Assembly (NCBI GenBank): GCA_045543655.1
Contig: JAZPXN010000038.1
Coordinates: 39,430 to 103,429, forward strand
DNA: 64,000 nt
Source of the DNA: RGIG995 sp045543655
GTDB taxonomy: Bacteria; Bacillota; Clostridia; Oscillospirales; UBA644
Direction: 5' to 3'
Under the pieces are notes generated by a model that worked only from the letters and a program-made list of their open reading frames with translations, was not told the origin of the DNA and searched no databases. Shown here piece after piece: positions 32,540 to 41,847 of this stretch; position 1 is the stretch's first letter, and each line of letters begins with the position of its first letter. The position numbers and the translations under genes are program-made.

Positions 32540-35500
32540 ATGAAAAAGACCCTTGCGATTCTGCTGTCTGCGGTCTTGGCCCTGTCCCTTGCGGTGACCT
32601 GCTTCGTCATCGTTGCGGCGGCGGCCGGCGACGGCGGGCCCACCGATGCGCAGATCGACGGGAAGGCTCTTGCCACCGAGATCTACGTCATCACCGACGC
32701 TTCCAAGGCCGGTGGAACCTCTGCCACCAACGCCAACGGAGGAATCGTGCTGAGCGCGAGCAATCCCTCCGTAACCCTTTCCGCTCCCGCTTCCGGGACG
32801 CTGACCTACGACGCCGCTACCGGCGTTCTGACCGTGAACAACGTTTCCGGCGTGGCCAGCATTCAGTCCTGGACCGGTTCCTTCACCGTTAACGTGGTGG
32901 GGAACAATACCATCTCCAGCACGGCGGGTCGCGGGATTTTCGTCCGCAGCAAGACCAACAACGGTGGTGTTACCGTCACCTCCTCCACCAACGGCGTGCT
33001 GAATATGGACGTGACCTCCTATATCGTTTATTCCAACGACGGCCACGTCCGGTTCAACGGAAACGTTACGGTCAATATCAATAACCTTGGCACTGCGGCC
33101 GCCGTGCAGGCCAATCTGGACGGCTCCGATCACGGGGTCGTGATCGTGGAGGATAACGCCGTTCTCGACGTGGTCTCCAAGGTGCAGGCCATCCATGCCA
33201 ACGGCGCCAACGGCGGTATTTATCTGCGGGACAACGCCGTGGTTTACGCTACCGCTACTGCCGCTTCCGGCAATTATTACGCTCTGCAGGGACAGAATTC
33301 TGCTCCCGTGGTGATCTCCGGCAATGCGGCTCTGTACGCCAATTCCACCAACGGGATTGCCGTGAACTGCGGTGAACTGAAGATCAACGGCGGGCTCGTG
33401 TCTCTTTCCGGCGGGTCCAAGGCCGTTTCCGGTACCGTCTCCGGCGCCACCGTTGCCGCCGACGCTACGACCGTCAGCGTCAATAAAGGCGTTGCCGTCA
33501 TCGACGTTGCCGTGACTGCCGGCTCCGGCGCGGTTCTTCTTCCCAATGAAAACCTGAATTCCGTGGAAGCAGGCTCCGGTAAGGTGACCTACGATGCTTC
33601 CAAGAATACCCTCGTCCTTGATAACGCCTCCGTTTACGGCGTTGATATCGCCGGCAAAGCCGTGGAGATCGAGCTGAAGGGAGCCAACGCCGTTACCGGT
33701 CCCGGGATTGTGACCGATGGCGACGTTGCCGTCAAGGGAACCGGCTCCGTTGCCTTCTCCGGCACCAAGGCTCTGACCGTGGCCGGGAATCTTGTTCTCC
33801 GGGATTCCGTCGCTCTGACCGGTACCGTCTCCGGCGCCGCGATCACCGCCAAGGGCGGCAAGATGACCGTTCAGGATTCCGCGGTGATCGATCTTACCAC
33901 CACCAGCGGGACCGGGATCCATCTCCGTCCCTCCTCCGGCGCCGCCGAATTCGTGGTCAAGGACGCTTCCTCCGTCTCCATGACCTCCACCAGTGTCGCT
34001 CTGTATCTCCAGGGTAAGACCACCAATACCGTTTCCGTTACCACTACCGGGAAAACTCATTTTGAACGCACTACCACCGCCGGTGGGGCCGCCCTCTTCC
34101 TTGACGGCGCCGCCGCTTCCGGTTCCAATACCGTGACCGTTGCCAACGGCGTTTGCGAAGTGGTTGGTCACAGCCACGGCGTCAACAACGGCGTAATGAA
34201 CGTGGGGAACAACTCCACCACCCGCAAGTCCAAGACCACCGTCACCGTCAAGGACGCCGTACTGAGCGTGGTCAACGATTACGCCTCCTCCAACGCCGTC
34301 AATAACGGCATCCGTCTGAACGGTACCGACGGTTCTTCCTTTAACGTGGAAGGCAAATCGACCGTCAACGTCACCGTTGCTACCACCAAGACCGGCGCGG
34401 TCCAGTCCCACGCGATTCATTCCTACGGCGTGGACGTCAACGTCTCCGATACTGCGGTTCTGAACGCTTCCGTCACCGCAGGGGAGACCGATACCGCCGT
34501 CTGGGTCTCCAACGGGGATATCACCGTGGAGGATAAGGCCATCTTTGCCGCCGAAGCCGCCGACGCCGGCGTTGCCGTTTCCGTTTCCGGCGGGAAGCTG
34601 ATGCTGAAGGGCGGCCTTGCCAAGCTGTACGGCCCCGAAGGTACTGCCGCGGCCGGCACCGTGGAATTGCCCTCCGGATCTACCGTATACGCCGGGGATT
34701 CTGCCGACGGCGCTCTGGCCGAGATCAAGAATACCTTCCCCTACGCTTCCAAATACGTTTACGCCAATCTGGGCAAGGTCGCAGATCTTCCCGAAATTGC
34801 CGTAACTCTGACCGACGGCACCGTGGTCAACCTTCTGCGGAACGCTCCCTGGAATACCGTGAAGGCCGGCTCCGGCTCGGTTACCTATAACGAAGGGACT
34901 CTCGTCCTCAACGGCGCTTCCGCCAAATCCATTGCCCTTGCGGGCGCCGCTTTGAAGATCAACGTGAAGGGAACCAACGTCCTTTCCGGCGACGGTCTTT
35001 CTTCCGACAAGGATTTGAATATCACCGGTGATACCTTGAACTTCACCGGCTCCAAGGCCGTCGTCACCGATGGGATCGTGACTCTGTCCGGGGATCTGAA
35101 GCTGGATGCCAAGACCTCCGGCGCCGCCTTTACCTTCACCGGTCTGAATACCGGGCTGGTGGTGGAGGATCGGGTTGCCCTGACGGTGGATAATTCCAAT
35201 CACGGTCTCTATTTCAAGCCCGGCACCGCAGGTACGGCCACGCTGATCATTGCCGATACCGCCACGGCCAACGTCAAGTCCACCAGCGTTCCTCTTTATA
35301 TGGAGGCCTCTGCGAAGAATATCGTTTCGCTGACCTCTTCCGGCGCTTCCTCCTTTGAACGCACCGGTTCCAACGCCGCGATCATGATCACCAATTCCAA
35401 GGTGAACGAGGTCGAGATCAAGAACGGTACTTATACCGTGACCGGTAAGGGCGGCAACAATCATAACGCCCTCTTCCGTATCGACGGCGGCAATCCCTCC

Positions 35501-38500
35501 GGCGTTAACGCTTATAACGGCAAGGCCTGCGATATCGATTTCGTCATCGAAGACGCCACGCTTACCTTGAAGCGCACCGAGAACAATTCCGTTTCCGTCG
35601 GGATGCGTCTGTTTGGTAACGACGGCAGCAGCCTGAAGATCCTCGGTGATTCCGTCGTTTCCGTGGACGTCCCCTCCAATGCTTCCAATGCCGATATTAC
35701 CGGCATTCTTGCCGATAGCGTGGATATCACCGTCAGCGGCAATTCCGTTCTTTCCGCCACCGCCAGAGGCACCGGCAGTGCCAACGCCGCCGCCACCACC
35801 GCGGCGCTCCGTCTCATTGATTCCGAGCTGACCGTTCTGGAGAACGGCGAAGTGGAAGCCTACGCTCCCAAGGGCGGCTCCGGTATCGTTACCGATAACG
35901 GGAAGGTGACCCTTGAGGCCGGAACGCTGGATCTCTCCGGTGCTCCCGCCGTGAAGACCGCCTCCGCGCTGTTCCTCGCCTCCGACGCCGTGATCAAGAC
36001 CGGTGACAAGCGTGTGAATGCCACCGTCGCCGAGAAATATACCGACGAGGCCTACGCGTTGATCAAGACCGAAGACGCTCACGAATTCGTTGATATCACC
36101 GTCACCCTCGAAGGCGGCTTTAAGCATACCTTTACCCGCGCCGAAAATCTGCTGACCTGGGACGAAAGCGGAATTCTGTACGACTATGCCAACGGTGTTC
36201 TTACCCTTGAAAAGGCCTTGGGCGTCAAAGCCCTCGTCGTCGGCGAAGGCGATCTTAACGTCAAGCTCGTCGGCAAGAACGAGATCAAGAACGTGGGCGC
36301 CAACGCTCTGAACACCTCTCTGAACGGCGGGGAGCTGAAATTCATCGGGGAAGGCTCTCTGTTGCTGGAATCCGATAAATCCGCCGCTCTCCAGGCCTCC
36401 GGCACCGGCGGCAGCTGGATCTTCGGCGATAAGGTCGAGGTAACCGCCAAGTCTCCCTCTTCCGCGCTCCGCACCAGCGGCCCCGACGTTGCCATTATCG
36501 TGACCGACGGCGCTCAGGTCTTCCTCAGCGGTTCGGAGGATTCCTCCCTTGGTAACGTTTATCTGTACGCTACCAAGACCGGCCTTCTTGAGGTTTCCGG
36601 CGAAGCTACGCTGAACTCCCATAACGCCGTCAACTCCATCAATATTGCGGCCCCCGAAGCCCGCTTCAGCGTCATCGAAAAGGGCGGCGTGGGGATTACC
36701 GGCACCCGCTTCGGTGCTTACGTCCATTCCTCCGCCAAGGACGGCCTTGCGGAAATCTCCCTTGCCGGTCAGGGCTCTGCGCTGATCGCCGCAAAGGATG
36801 CCGAAACCGTTCAGAGCGGTTGGACCTACGCCTCCACCTACGTCGTGGCCGAAGGGGAAAACGGCGTTGCTTCCGTCTCCCTGAAGGACGACGCTTATCT
36901 GTGGTCCAACAATCTCGACGATACCTCCGCCGCCAATTACGTTGGCCTTTATATTAAGTCCTCCAAGAATGCCGCCAAGCTTTCCGTTGCCGACAAGGCC
37001 AGACTCAACGTCTATAACGAAGGCACCGCCACGCTGTGGATGAACGCTCCCGAGTCCATCGACGTGGATCTGACCACCTCCGCTTACACCACCGTGGAAC
37101 GGTCGGGCAACGCCAACGGGGCTGCCTTCTATCTCCAGCCTGCGGATGCCGATACCGTCATCGACGTGAATATCAAGAACGGCCACGCCAACTTCGTCGG
37201 TGCCAGCGGCGGTACCAATAACGGCGTCGTCAATATTGGCTACAACGCGGCGGATCCCAGAAACGAAAAAGTCAACGTCAATATTGAAAAGGCTTACGTT
37301 TCCGTGACCAACAATTATTCCGGCGGAACTGCCCAGAGCGTGGGTCTGCGGATCTTCGGTGCCGACGGTACCTTCAAGGTTCACGATAATGCCATTCTGT
37401 CGGTTCACGTTAAGTCTTCCAAGGCCGGTGCCGAATTGTACGGCATTTACAACTCCTGCGTGGATATGGCTCTGGATTCCTCCATCATGGTGGTCAACAC
37501 CTATGGGAAGACTCCCTCCGCCAACGGCGCCGCTCTCATGCTCCGCCACGCGGATATGACCGTGTCCGGCAACGCTAAACTGGAAGCGATGTCCAACGAC
37601 GGCGGCTATGCCACGACCGTTACGGCCGGCAACCGGATCTATTTCAACGGCGGCGTTTCCGAATTCCTCGGTACGGCCGTCACCGATAACATCCTCGCCT
37701 TCAAGCGGGCCGATAAGATCAACGCTTACGTCGGTTCTTCTGCGGCTACCGCCACCGACGATTACGTCACCTTCAACGGCCTTGAGGCTTATGCCCGGAT
37801 CCAGGCCGCCGATCAGAAGGCTCCCGCCATGATCTACGTGACCGAAATGGGCACCGGTGCCGTGAAGATTCTGACCGCCGCTCCCTGGAACGTTTTCGTT
37901 GATAAGGAAGGCTATTCCGATATCGTCTACGATCCCGCTACCTCCACCGTCACCGTTCCCAAGGAAAGCTCCGACTGCATTTCCGAAATCTGTGCCAAAT
38001 CCGGGGATCTGACCGTGGTTCTCGAACGGGATAAGTACATGAACCGTATCGTCACCGAAAACGGTGATCTGACCGTGAAGGGCAAGGGAACCCTCACGCT
38101 GGACGGCGGCAACTACCTGCTGGCCGCCAAGAACGGCAACCTGACCGTCACCGGAGACGTTGCCGTTCAGGCCAAGGGCTCTTCTCCCGTCATCTACGTG
38201 GGCGGCGATGATCACGACCTGATCTTTGCCGGAAACGCCAAGGTGACCGCTACCGGAACCGGCGCGGGCATCATCCGCAACGTCTCCCCCTCCGGCTTCA
38301 CTTATATCAAGGATAACGCTCAGGTCAAGGCGGTCAACTCCGAACCCGCCTCCTGGGGTTCCGCTCTTGATACCTCCAATTTTGAGATCTCCGGAGGTCT
38401 TCTTGACCTGACGGCTGCGGGCTCCAAGAATTCTGCCTTCGTCGGTATGGCCGTTTCGGTTCAGAAGGCTGAAATGGAAGCCGGTGCCAAGGCAGGGATT

Positions 38501-39145
38501 GCCAATTTCCTCGGCGGCAAGGTCCTGATCAACGTCAAGAACGATTCCGCCGTGGAAGACGAAGAGACCAAGGTCGTGGCCGACAGCCGCGGTTACGGTC
38601 TGTTCTTCAAGAATCTGGAGAAGGTCGACTTCGCCGGCGCCGATATCGAGATCAACGTTACCAACAAGACCGACGCTGCCGATTCCAAGAAGATCAGCAA
38701 CCGCGCGGCCGTCACCTGGCAGTCCGACAACGGCGTCAAGACCGCCGTCACCCTTTCTGCCGGTACGCTGAAGCTCTCTGCCGATAAGAACACCGCAGGC
38801 CTGCTGGCTTCCGCCGCCAACTCCACCTTCACCATGAAGGGCGGATCTCTCCTGGGCGAGGCTGCCACCCTGTTCACCGGCGCGGGCTCCGGCACCAAGT
38901 TTACCGTCAACGGCGGTATGGTGGACTTCAAGGCTCACGGCTCCATCGTTGGAACGGCCGGCAAGCCCACCGTCAAGATCAACGCTTCCATCCTGAAGGG
39001 CGGTGCTACCACCGAGGACACCGTTCTCGTCATCGGGAACCCCGCCACCGTCGCCCTCCCCATTGCCATCGTCACCGGTACGGCGCTGTCCGCTCTGGCC
39101 GTTGCCGCTTTGGTGATCTGGAAGAAAAAGAAGGCTAACGCCTGA
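32540..39145 (+). CDS. Giant repetitive surface protein, 2201 aa
   Basis: The protein has a signal peptide (about 1-32), a very long body of short beta strands rich in Val, Thr, Ser, Ala, Asn and Gly, and one membrane helix at the end with tail WKKKKANA; no LPXTG. At least five modules open with a YDxxTxxLTL-like line, at residues 90, 351, 783, 1214 and 1797, followed by a line like LNVKLVGKNEI. A second, longer motif set recurs near residues 508, 939 and 1519 (HFERTTTAGGAALFLDG, SFERTGSNAAIMITN, TVERSGNANGAAFYLQP). The pattern fits a right-handed beta-helix of the carbohydrate-binding (Cthe_2159-like) kind. Probable roles are adhesion or glycan binding at the cell surface. Codons are strongly biased (CGT/CGC for Arg rather than CGG), suggesting high expression. 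Confidence 0.82.
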   Translation: MKKTLAILLSAVLALSLAVTCFVIVAAAAGDGGPTDAQIDGKALATEIYVITDASKAGGTSATNANGGIVLSASNPSVTLSAPASGTLTYDAATGVLTVNNVSGVASIQSWTGSFTVNVVGNNTISSTAGRGIFVRSKTNNGGVTVTSSTNGVLNMDVTSYIVYSNDGHVRFNGNVTVNINNLGTAAAVQANLDGSDHGVVIVEDNAVLDVVSKVQAIHANGANGGIYLRDNAVVYATATAASGNYYALQGQNSAPVVISGNAALYANSTNGIAVNCGELKINGGLVSLSGGSKAVSGTVSGATVAADATTVSVNKGVAVIDVAVTAGSGAVLLPNENLNSVEAGSGKVTYDASKNTLVLDNASVYGVDIAGKAVEIELKGANAVTGPGIVTDGDVAVKGTGSVAFSGTKALTVAGNLVLRDSVALTGTVSGAAITAKGGKMTVQDSAVIDLTTTSGTGIHLRPSSGAAEFVVKDASSVSMTSTSVALYLQGKTTNTVSVTTTGKTHFERTTTAGGAALFLDGAAASGSNTVTVANGVCEVVGHSHGVNNGVMNVGNNSTTRKSKTTVTVKDAVLSVVNDYASSNAVNNGIRLNGTDGSSFNVEGKSTVNVTVATTKTGAVQSHAIHSYGVDVNVSDTAVLNASVTAGETDTAVWVSNGDITVEDKAIFAAEAADAGVAVSVSGGKLMLKGGLAKLYGPEGTAAAGTVELPSGSTVYAGDSADGALAEIKNTFPYASKYVYANLGKVADLPEIAVTLTDGTVVNLLRNAPWNTVKAGSGSVTYNEGTLVLNGASAKSIALAGAALKINVKGTNVLSGDGLSSDKDLNITGDTLNFTGSKAVVTDGIVTLSGDLKLDAKTSGAAFTFTGLNTGLVVEDRVALTVDNSNHGLYFKPGTAGTATLIIADTATANVKSTSVPLYMEASAKNIVSLTSSGASSFERTGSNAAIMITNSKVNEVEIKNGTYTVTGKGGNNHNALFRIDGGNPSGVNAYNGKACDIDFVIEDATLTLKRTENNSVSVGMRLFGNDGSSLKILGDSVVSVDVPSNASNADITGILADSVDITVSGNSVLSATARGTGSANAAATTAALRLIDSELTVLENGEVEAYAPKGGSGIVTDNGKVTLEAGTLDLSGAPAVKTASALFLASDAVIKTGDKRVNATVAEKYTDEAYALIKTEDAHEFVDITVTLEGGFKHTFTRAENLLTWDESGILYDYANGVLTLEKALGVKALVVGEGDLNVKLVGKNEIKNVGANALNTSLNGGELKFIGEGSLLLESDKSAALQASGTGGSWIFGDKVEVTAKSPSSALRTSGPDVAIIVTDGAQVFLSGSEDSSLGNVYLYATKTGLLEVSGEATLNSHNAVNSINIAAPEARFSVIEKGGVGITGTRFGAYVHSSAKDGLAEISLAGQGSALIAAKDAETVQSGWTYASTYVVAEGENGVASVSLKDDAYLWSNNLDDTSAANYVGLYIKSSKNAAKLSVADKARLNVYNEGTATLWMNAPESIDVDLTTSAYTTVERSGNANGAAFYLQPADADTVIDVNIKNGHANFVGASGGTNNGVVNIGYNAADPRNEKVNVNIEKAYVSVTNNYSGGTAQSVGLRIFGADGTFKVHDNAILSVHVKSSKAGAELYGIYNSCVDMALDSSIMVVNTYGKTPSANGAALMLRHADMTVSGNAKLEAMSNDGGYATTVTAGNRIYFNGGVSEFLGTAVTDNILAFKRADKINAYVGSSAATATDDYVTFNGLEAYARIQAADQKAPAMIYVTEMGTGAVKILTAAPWNVFVDKEGYSDIVYDPATSTVTVPKESSDCISEICAKSGDLTVVLERDKYMNRIVTENGDLTVKGKGTLTLDGGNYLLAAKNGNLTVTGDVAVQAKGSSPVIYVGGDDHDLIFAGNAKVTATGTGAGIIRNVSPSGFTYIKDNAQVKAVNSEPASWGSALDTSNFEISGGLLDLTAAGSKNSAFVGMAVSVQKAEMEAGAKAGIANFLGGKVLINVKNDSAVEDEETKVVADSRGYGLFFKNLEKVDFAGADIEINVTNKTDAADSKKISNRAAVTWQSDNGVKTAVTLSAGTLKLSADKNTAGLLASAANSTFTMKGGSLLGEAATLFTGAGSGTKFTVNGGMVDFKAHGSIVGTAGKPTVKINASILKGGATTEDTVLVIGNPATVALPIAIVTGTALSALAVAALVIWKKKKANA

Positions 39146-39182
39146 TTCCGGCCACGCTTTCTGAAATAAGCGAATCGCAACG

Positions 39183-39222
39183 CACCCGAAGAGGAACTCC
39201 GGTTCTTCTTCGGGTGTTTTTT
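39183..39222 (+). terminator. Terminator of the giant protein gene
   Basis: CACCCGAAGAGGAAC pairs with GTTCTTCTTCGGGTG (15 bp, one G-U, loop TCCG), followed by TTTTTT. Confidence 0.88.
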
Positions 39223-39270
39223 CGTTTCGTGGGGAAAATGAAACTTTTTTTGAACAGAAATCGATACCTC

Positions 39271-39299
39271 TTGACAAATAATACTGTGTGTGATATAGT
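39271..39299 (+). promoter_or_regulatory. Promoter of the padR operon
   Basis: TTGACA (39271-39276), 17 bases, TATAGT (39294-39299). Confidence 0.8.
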
Positions 39300-39302
39300 A
39301 TT
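39280..39302. promoter_or_regulatory. Probable PadR operator
   Basis: Inverted repeat AATACT (39280-39285) / AGTATT (39297-39302) with 11 bases between. It fills the spacer and overlaps the -10, so binding would block the promoter; autoregulation by the PadR protein encoded just downstream is likely. Confidence 0.6.
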
Positions 39303-39319
39303 CTTAAAGGGGGGTCGCT

Positions 39320-39637
39320 ATGGACATACAATTGAAGCGGGGACTTCTGGATCTCTGCGTGCTTGCCGCCATCAAGGACGGCGAATCCTACGGATACCGC
39401 ATTATTAAGGAGATGAAGCCTTTCGTTTTGATCTCGGAATCGACCTTGTATCCCATTCTGCGGCGGCTGGAGGAGGCGGATTGCCTCACCGTCCGGTCGG
39501 AAGAGCACAACGGGCGCCTTCGGAAATACTACGGAATCACCCCCTCCGGGCGGGCGAAGCTGGCGGCCTTTCCCGAAGAATGGAAGGAGATCGAAGCAAT
39601 TCATCAATTTATCACACGGGGAGGTGGATCCGAATGA
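39320..39637 (+). CDS. PadR family transcriptional regulator
   Basis: A 105-aa winged-helix repressor: LKRGLLDLCVLAAIKDGESY, YRIIKEM and SESTLYPILRRLEEADCL are the PadR landmarks, followed by a short C-terminal helix, so it is a class II (short) PadR. It shares four bases with the next gene (ATGA). PadR plus DUF1700 plus DUF4097 is a common Firmicute trio that responds to envelope stress or antibiotics. Confidence 0.92.
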   Translation: MDIQLKRGLLDLCVLAAIKDGESYGYRIIKEMKPFVLISESTLYPILRRLEEADCLTVRSEEHNGRLRKYYGITPSGRAKLAAFPEEWKEIEAIHQFITRGGGSE

Positions 39638-40224
39638 CCAAGCAAGAATTTTTGGAAGAACTGCGCCGGCGTCTTTCCGGTCTCTCCGGAGAGGATTTGG
39701 CCCGGTCTCTTGATTTTTACAGCGAAATGATCGACGATCGCATGGAAGACGGCATGACTGAGGCGGAGGCCGTGGCCAACGTGGGCAACGTGGACTACGT
39801 CGCTGCGCAGATCCGGGAGGAATACGGAATTCCCTCGGAATCGGAGTCGGCAGAAAAAACGGAGAAAAAGAGCCGTCTGCGCAATCCCTGGGCCGTGGGC
39901 TTTACGTCGCCCTTGTGGATTCTTCTTTGGATTCTCGGCATCGCCTGCGCCATCGTTTTGTGGAGTATCGTCGTTGCTTTTTACGCCGTTTCCGTAGCGC
40001 TTGGCGTGAGTGGCGTGTCTCTTCACGTCGCCGCCACCCTTCTCTTCTGGCAGGGGCGGCCGGGGGAGGGACTGGTCTGCTGGGGCGCCGGGGTGTTCTT
40101 GATCGGCTTTACCGTGCTTTGGAATTTCGGCTGTCATTGGCTCTGCATCGGCGTCGTAAAATTATGTAAGGTGCTCTTTCGCGGCCTTCGCGCCATTATC
40201 CTGCGGAAAGGAGATTCGGAATGA
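39634..40224 (+). CDS. HAAS/DUF1700 membrane protein
   Basis: A 196-aa protein: residues ~1-65 are the HAAS helical domain (MTKQEFLEELRRRLSGLS, then DFYSEMIDDRMEDGMTEAEA), followed by a charged linker and three or so membrane helices (about 88-175). HAAS domains of this kind are thought to sense or bind in partnership with the linked PadR. It is coupled to both neighbours by ATGA overlaps. Confidence 0.88.
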   Translation: MTKQEFLEELRRRLSGLSGEDLARSLDFYSEMIDDRMEDGMTEAEAVANVGNVDYVAAQIREEYGIPSESESAEKTEKKSRLRNPWAVGFTSPLWILLWILGIACAIVLWSIVVAFYAVSVALGVSGVSLHVAATLLFWQGRPGEGLVCWGAGVFLIGFTVLWNFGCHWLCIGVVKLCKVLFRGLRAIILRKGDSE

Positions 40225-41213
40225 GACGGAATATTTGGGGCGATTTGCTGCCCGCCCTGATCATGATGGGCGTGGGAATTGTGATTCTTTCCTTCGCTAT
40301 GGCGTTTTACGGGCCGGATCTGTTCAAAGAGGAGAATTATATGGAAAAAACCCACACGATCAACGATAAGGTGACCTTTTTGAAGATTTCCGACGCAGAG
40401 TGCGACGTGCGGATCCGTCCCTCGGAGGACGGGGTCTGCCGGGTGGTCTGCCCCGACGGGGAGAAGGTTTTCCGGCAGGTGACTCTGGATGGACAAACTC
40501 TGACGGTGACCCGGGTGGACGAACGGAAATGGTACGAGCATATCGGCATTTCCTGGGGATGGAAGCCCCGGGCGGTGACGGTCTATCTGCCGGAGGGCGC
40601 TTATAAGGATCTGACTCTGAAGACCGCGTCGGGGACGATCGACGTCCCGGCCGGATACGCCTTCTCCTCCGTAAAGATAACCACTGCCAGCGGGGACATT
40701 TCCTTCTCCGGCGACGTGGAGAAATCCGTGGAGATCACCACCGCCAGCGGAGACGTTTCTCTGTCCGATCTTCAGGTTGCCTCCCTCCATTTCCCCGGCT
40801 CCCTTGCGGTGACCACCGCCAGCGGAGAAGTGTCCTTCGAGAATTGCGGGGTGTCCGGCACCTTTACCGCCTCTACCGCCAGCGGCGACGTGGAGGTCAC
40901 CGGTGGGACTCCCACGAATATGGTCCTGTCCACCGTCAGCGGAGACGTGAGTCTGAATAAACTGGAGGTCTGGGGGAGTCTGACCGTTTCCACCACCAGC
41001 GGAGAGATCTCCTTTGATTGGCTTGGCGCTCACGAAGATATTGAGATGACCACCGTCAGCGGAGACGTGAAAGGCACCGTAGCGGGAGATTTCCGGTATT
41101 CGGTCAAGACGACGAGCGGTGATATCCGGGTTCCGGCCGACGGCGGCTCCGGTAGCTTTACCTTGAAAACCACCAGCGGCGACGTGAATATCGTTTCCCT
41201 GCGGCCGCAATAA
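40221..41213 (+). CDS. DUF4097 beta-helix protein with membrane anchor
   Basis: A 330-aa protein: one N-terminal membrane helix (about 8-30) and an extracellular body ending in about nine TTASGDV-like rungs (LKTASGTIDV, ITTASGDISF, ITTASGDVSL, VTTASGEVSF, ASTASGDVEV, LSTVSGDVSL, VSTTSGEISF, MTTVSGDVKG, KTTSGDIRV, KTTSGDVNIV). They form a right-handed helical stack typical of DUF4097 putative adhesins (LiaG-like). It is the last gene of the padR operon; a terminator follows at once. Confidence 0.88.
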   Translation: MRRNIWGDLLPALIMMGVGIVILSFAMAFYGPDLFKEENYMEKTHTINDKVTFLKISDAECDVRIRPSEDGVCRVVCPDGEKVFRQVTLDGQTLTVTRVDERKWYEHIGISWGWKPRAVTVYLPEGAYKDLTLKTASGTIDVPAGYAFSSVKITTASGDISFSGDVEKSVEITTASGDVSLSDLQVASLHFPGSLAVTTASGEVSFENCGVSGTFTASTASGDVEVTGGTPTNMVLSTVSGDVSLNKLEVWGSLTVSTTSGEISFDWLGAHEDIEMTTVSGDVKGTVAGDFRYSVKTTSGDIRVPADGGSGSFTLKTTSGDVNIVSLRPQ

Positions 41214-41218
41214 AAAAC

Positions 41219-41257
41219 CGAGGCACACTTCTTTGGGAGTGTGCCTCTTTTCTTTTT
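41219..41257 (+). terminator. Terminator of the padR operon
   Basis: GAGGCACACT pairs with AGTGTGCCTC, followed by TTTTCTTTTT; it reaches the dpaB stop coming from the other side. Confidence 0.85.
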
Positions 41258-41825
41258 ATACCAATAGGGGCTGAATCTGCCGGCCTTCCAGGGCGGCGGC
41301 CACGGTTTCCGGAATCCGCTCCATGGCGGCCACCAGAGAAGCCTCCTTCCGGACGGGATCGTCCTGACCGAAGGGCACGAAATAATATCCCTTGGTATTC
41401 AGCAGAGCGCCGATATTTTTTGCATTGCCCGTGAGCCCGTCGTTGGTGGAGACCGCCACCACCACCGGCCGTCCGTTGCGAAGATGTGCCTTCGCCGCCA
41501 GGGTCACCGGGGTGTCGGAAATTCCGCCCGCCAGCTTTGCCAGGGTATTCCCCGTGCAGGGAGCGACGATCAGCAGATCCAACAGCTTTTTCGGGCCGAT
41601 AGGCTCGGCTCCGGCGATGGTATGGACGATGGGGCGCTTGCAGATATCCTCAATGGCCGTGCGGAAAAATTCCGCCGTGCCAAAGCGGGTATCGGTATCG
41701 TATGCGTTGAAGGACAGAATGGGAATCAATTGGTACCGTTCCGCCATGGTTTGCATGACGGGCAGGATCCTGCGGTAGGTGCAGAAGGATCCGCAAAGGG
41801 CAAATCCTACGGTTTTGCGTTCCAA
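41256..41825 (-). CDS. dpaB: Dipicolinate synthase subunit B
   Basis: A 189-aa flavoprotein-like subunit (SpoVFB) that with DpaA makes dipicolinic acid for the spore core. VGFALCGSFCTYRRI at the start, LIVAPCTGNTLAKLAGGISD and RPVVVAVSTNDGL are typical. I chose TTG 41825: it follows AAAGGAAG by a suitable distance and gives the usual start MERKTVGFALCG; no in-frame ATG fits. It begins 22 bases after dpaA. Confidence 0.92.
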   Translation of the reverse strand: MERKTVGFALCGSFCTYRRILPVMQTMAERYQLIPILSFNAYDTDTRFGTAEFFRTAIEDICKRPIVHTIAGAEPIGPKKLLDLLIVAPCTGNTLAKLAGGISDTPVTLAAKAHLRNGRPVVVAVSTNDGLTGNAKNIGALLNTKGYYFVPFGQDDPVRKEASLVAAMERIPETVAAALEGRQIQPLLV

Positions 41826-41847
41826 AGGGTTGCCACTTCCTTTCTCT

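Noticed and set aside
31064..39607. An open frame of 2847 codons on the minus strand opposite the giant surface protein
   Set aside because: It spans several plus-strand genes and their terminators and has no ribosome site or signal. Its product is low-complexity Gly/Val/His/Asp. It is open because the plus-strand codon bias rarely produces TTA, CTA or TCA in that register.
40221..41213. The TTASGD repeats as possible DNA-level tandem repeats of mobile origin
   Set aside because: The codons of each rung differ and the spacing follows protein rungs of a DUF4097 solenoid, so it is protein-level repetition.
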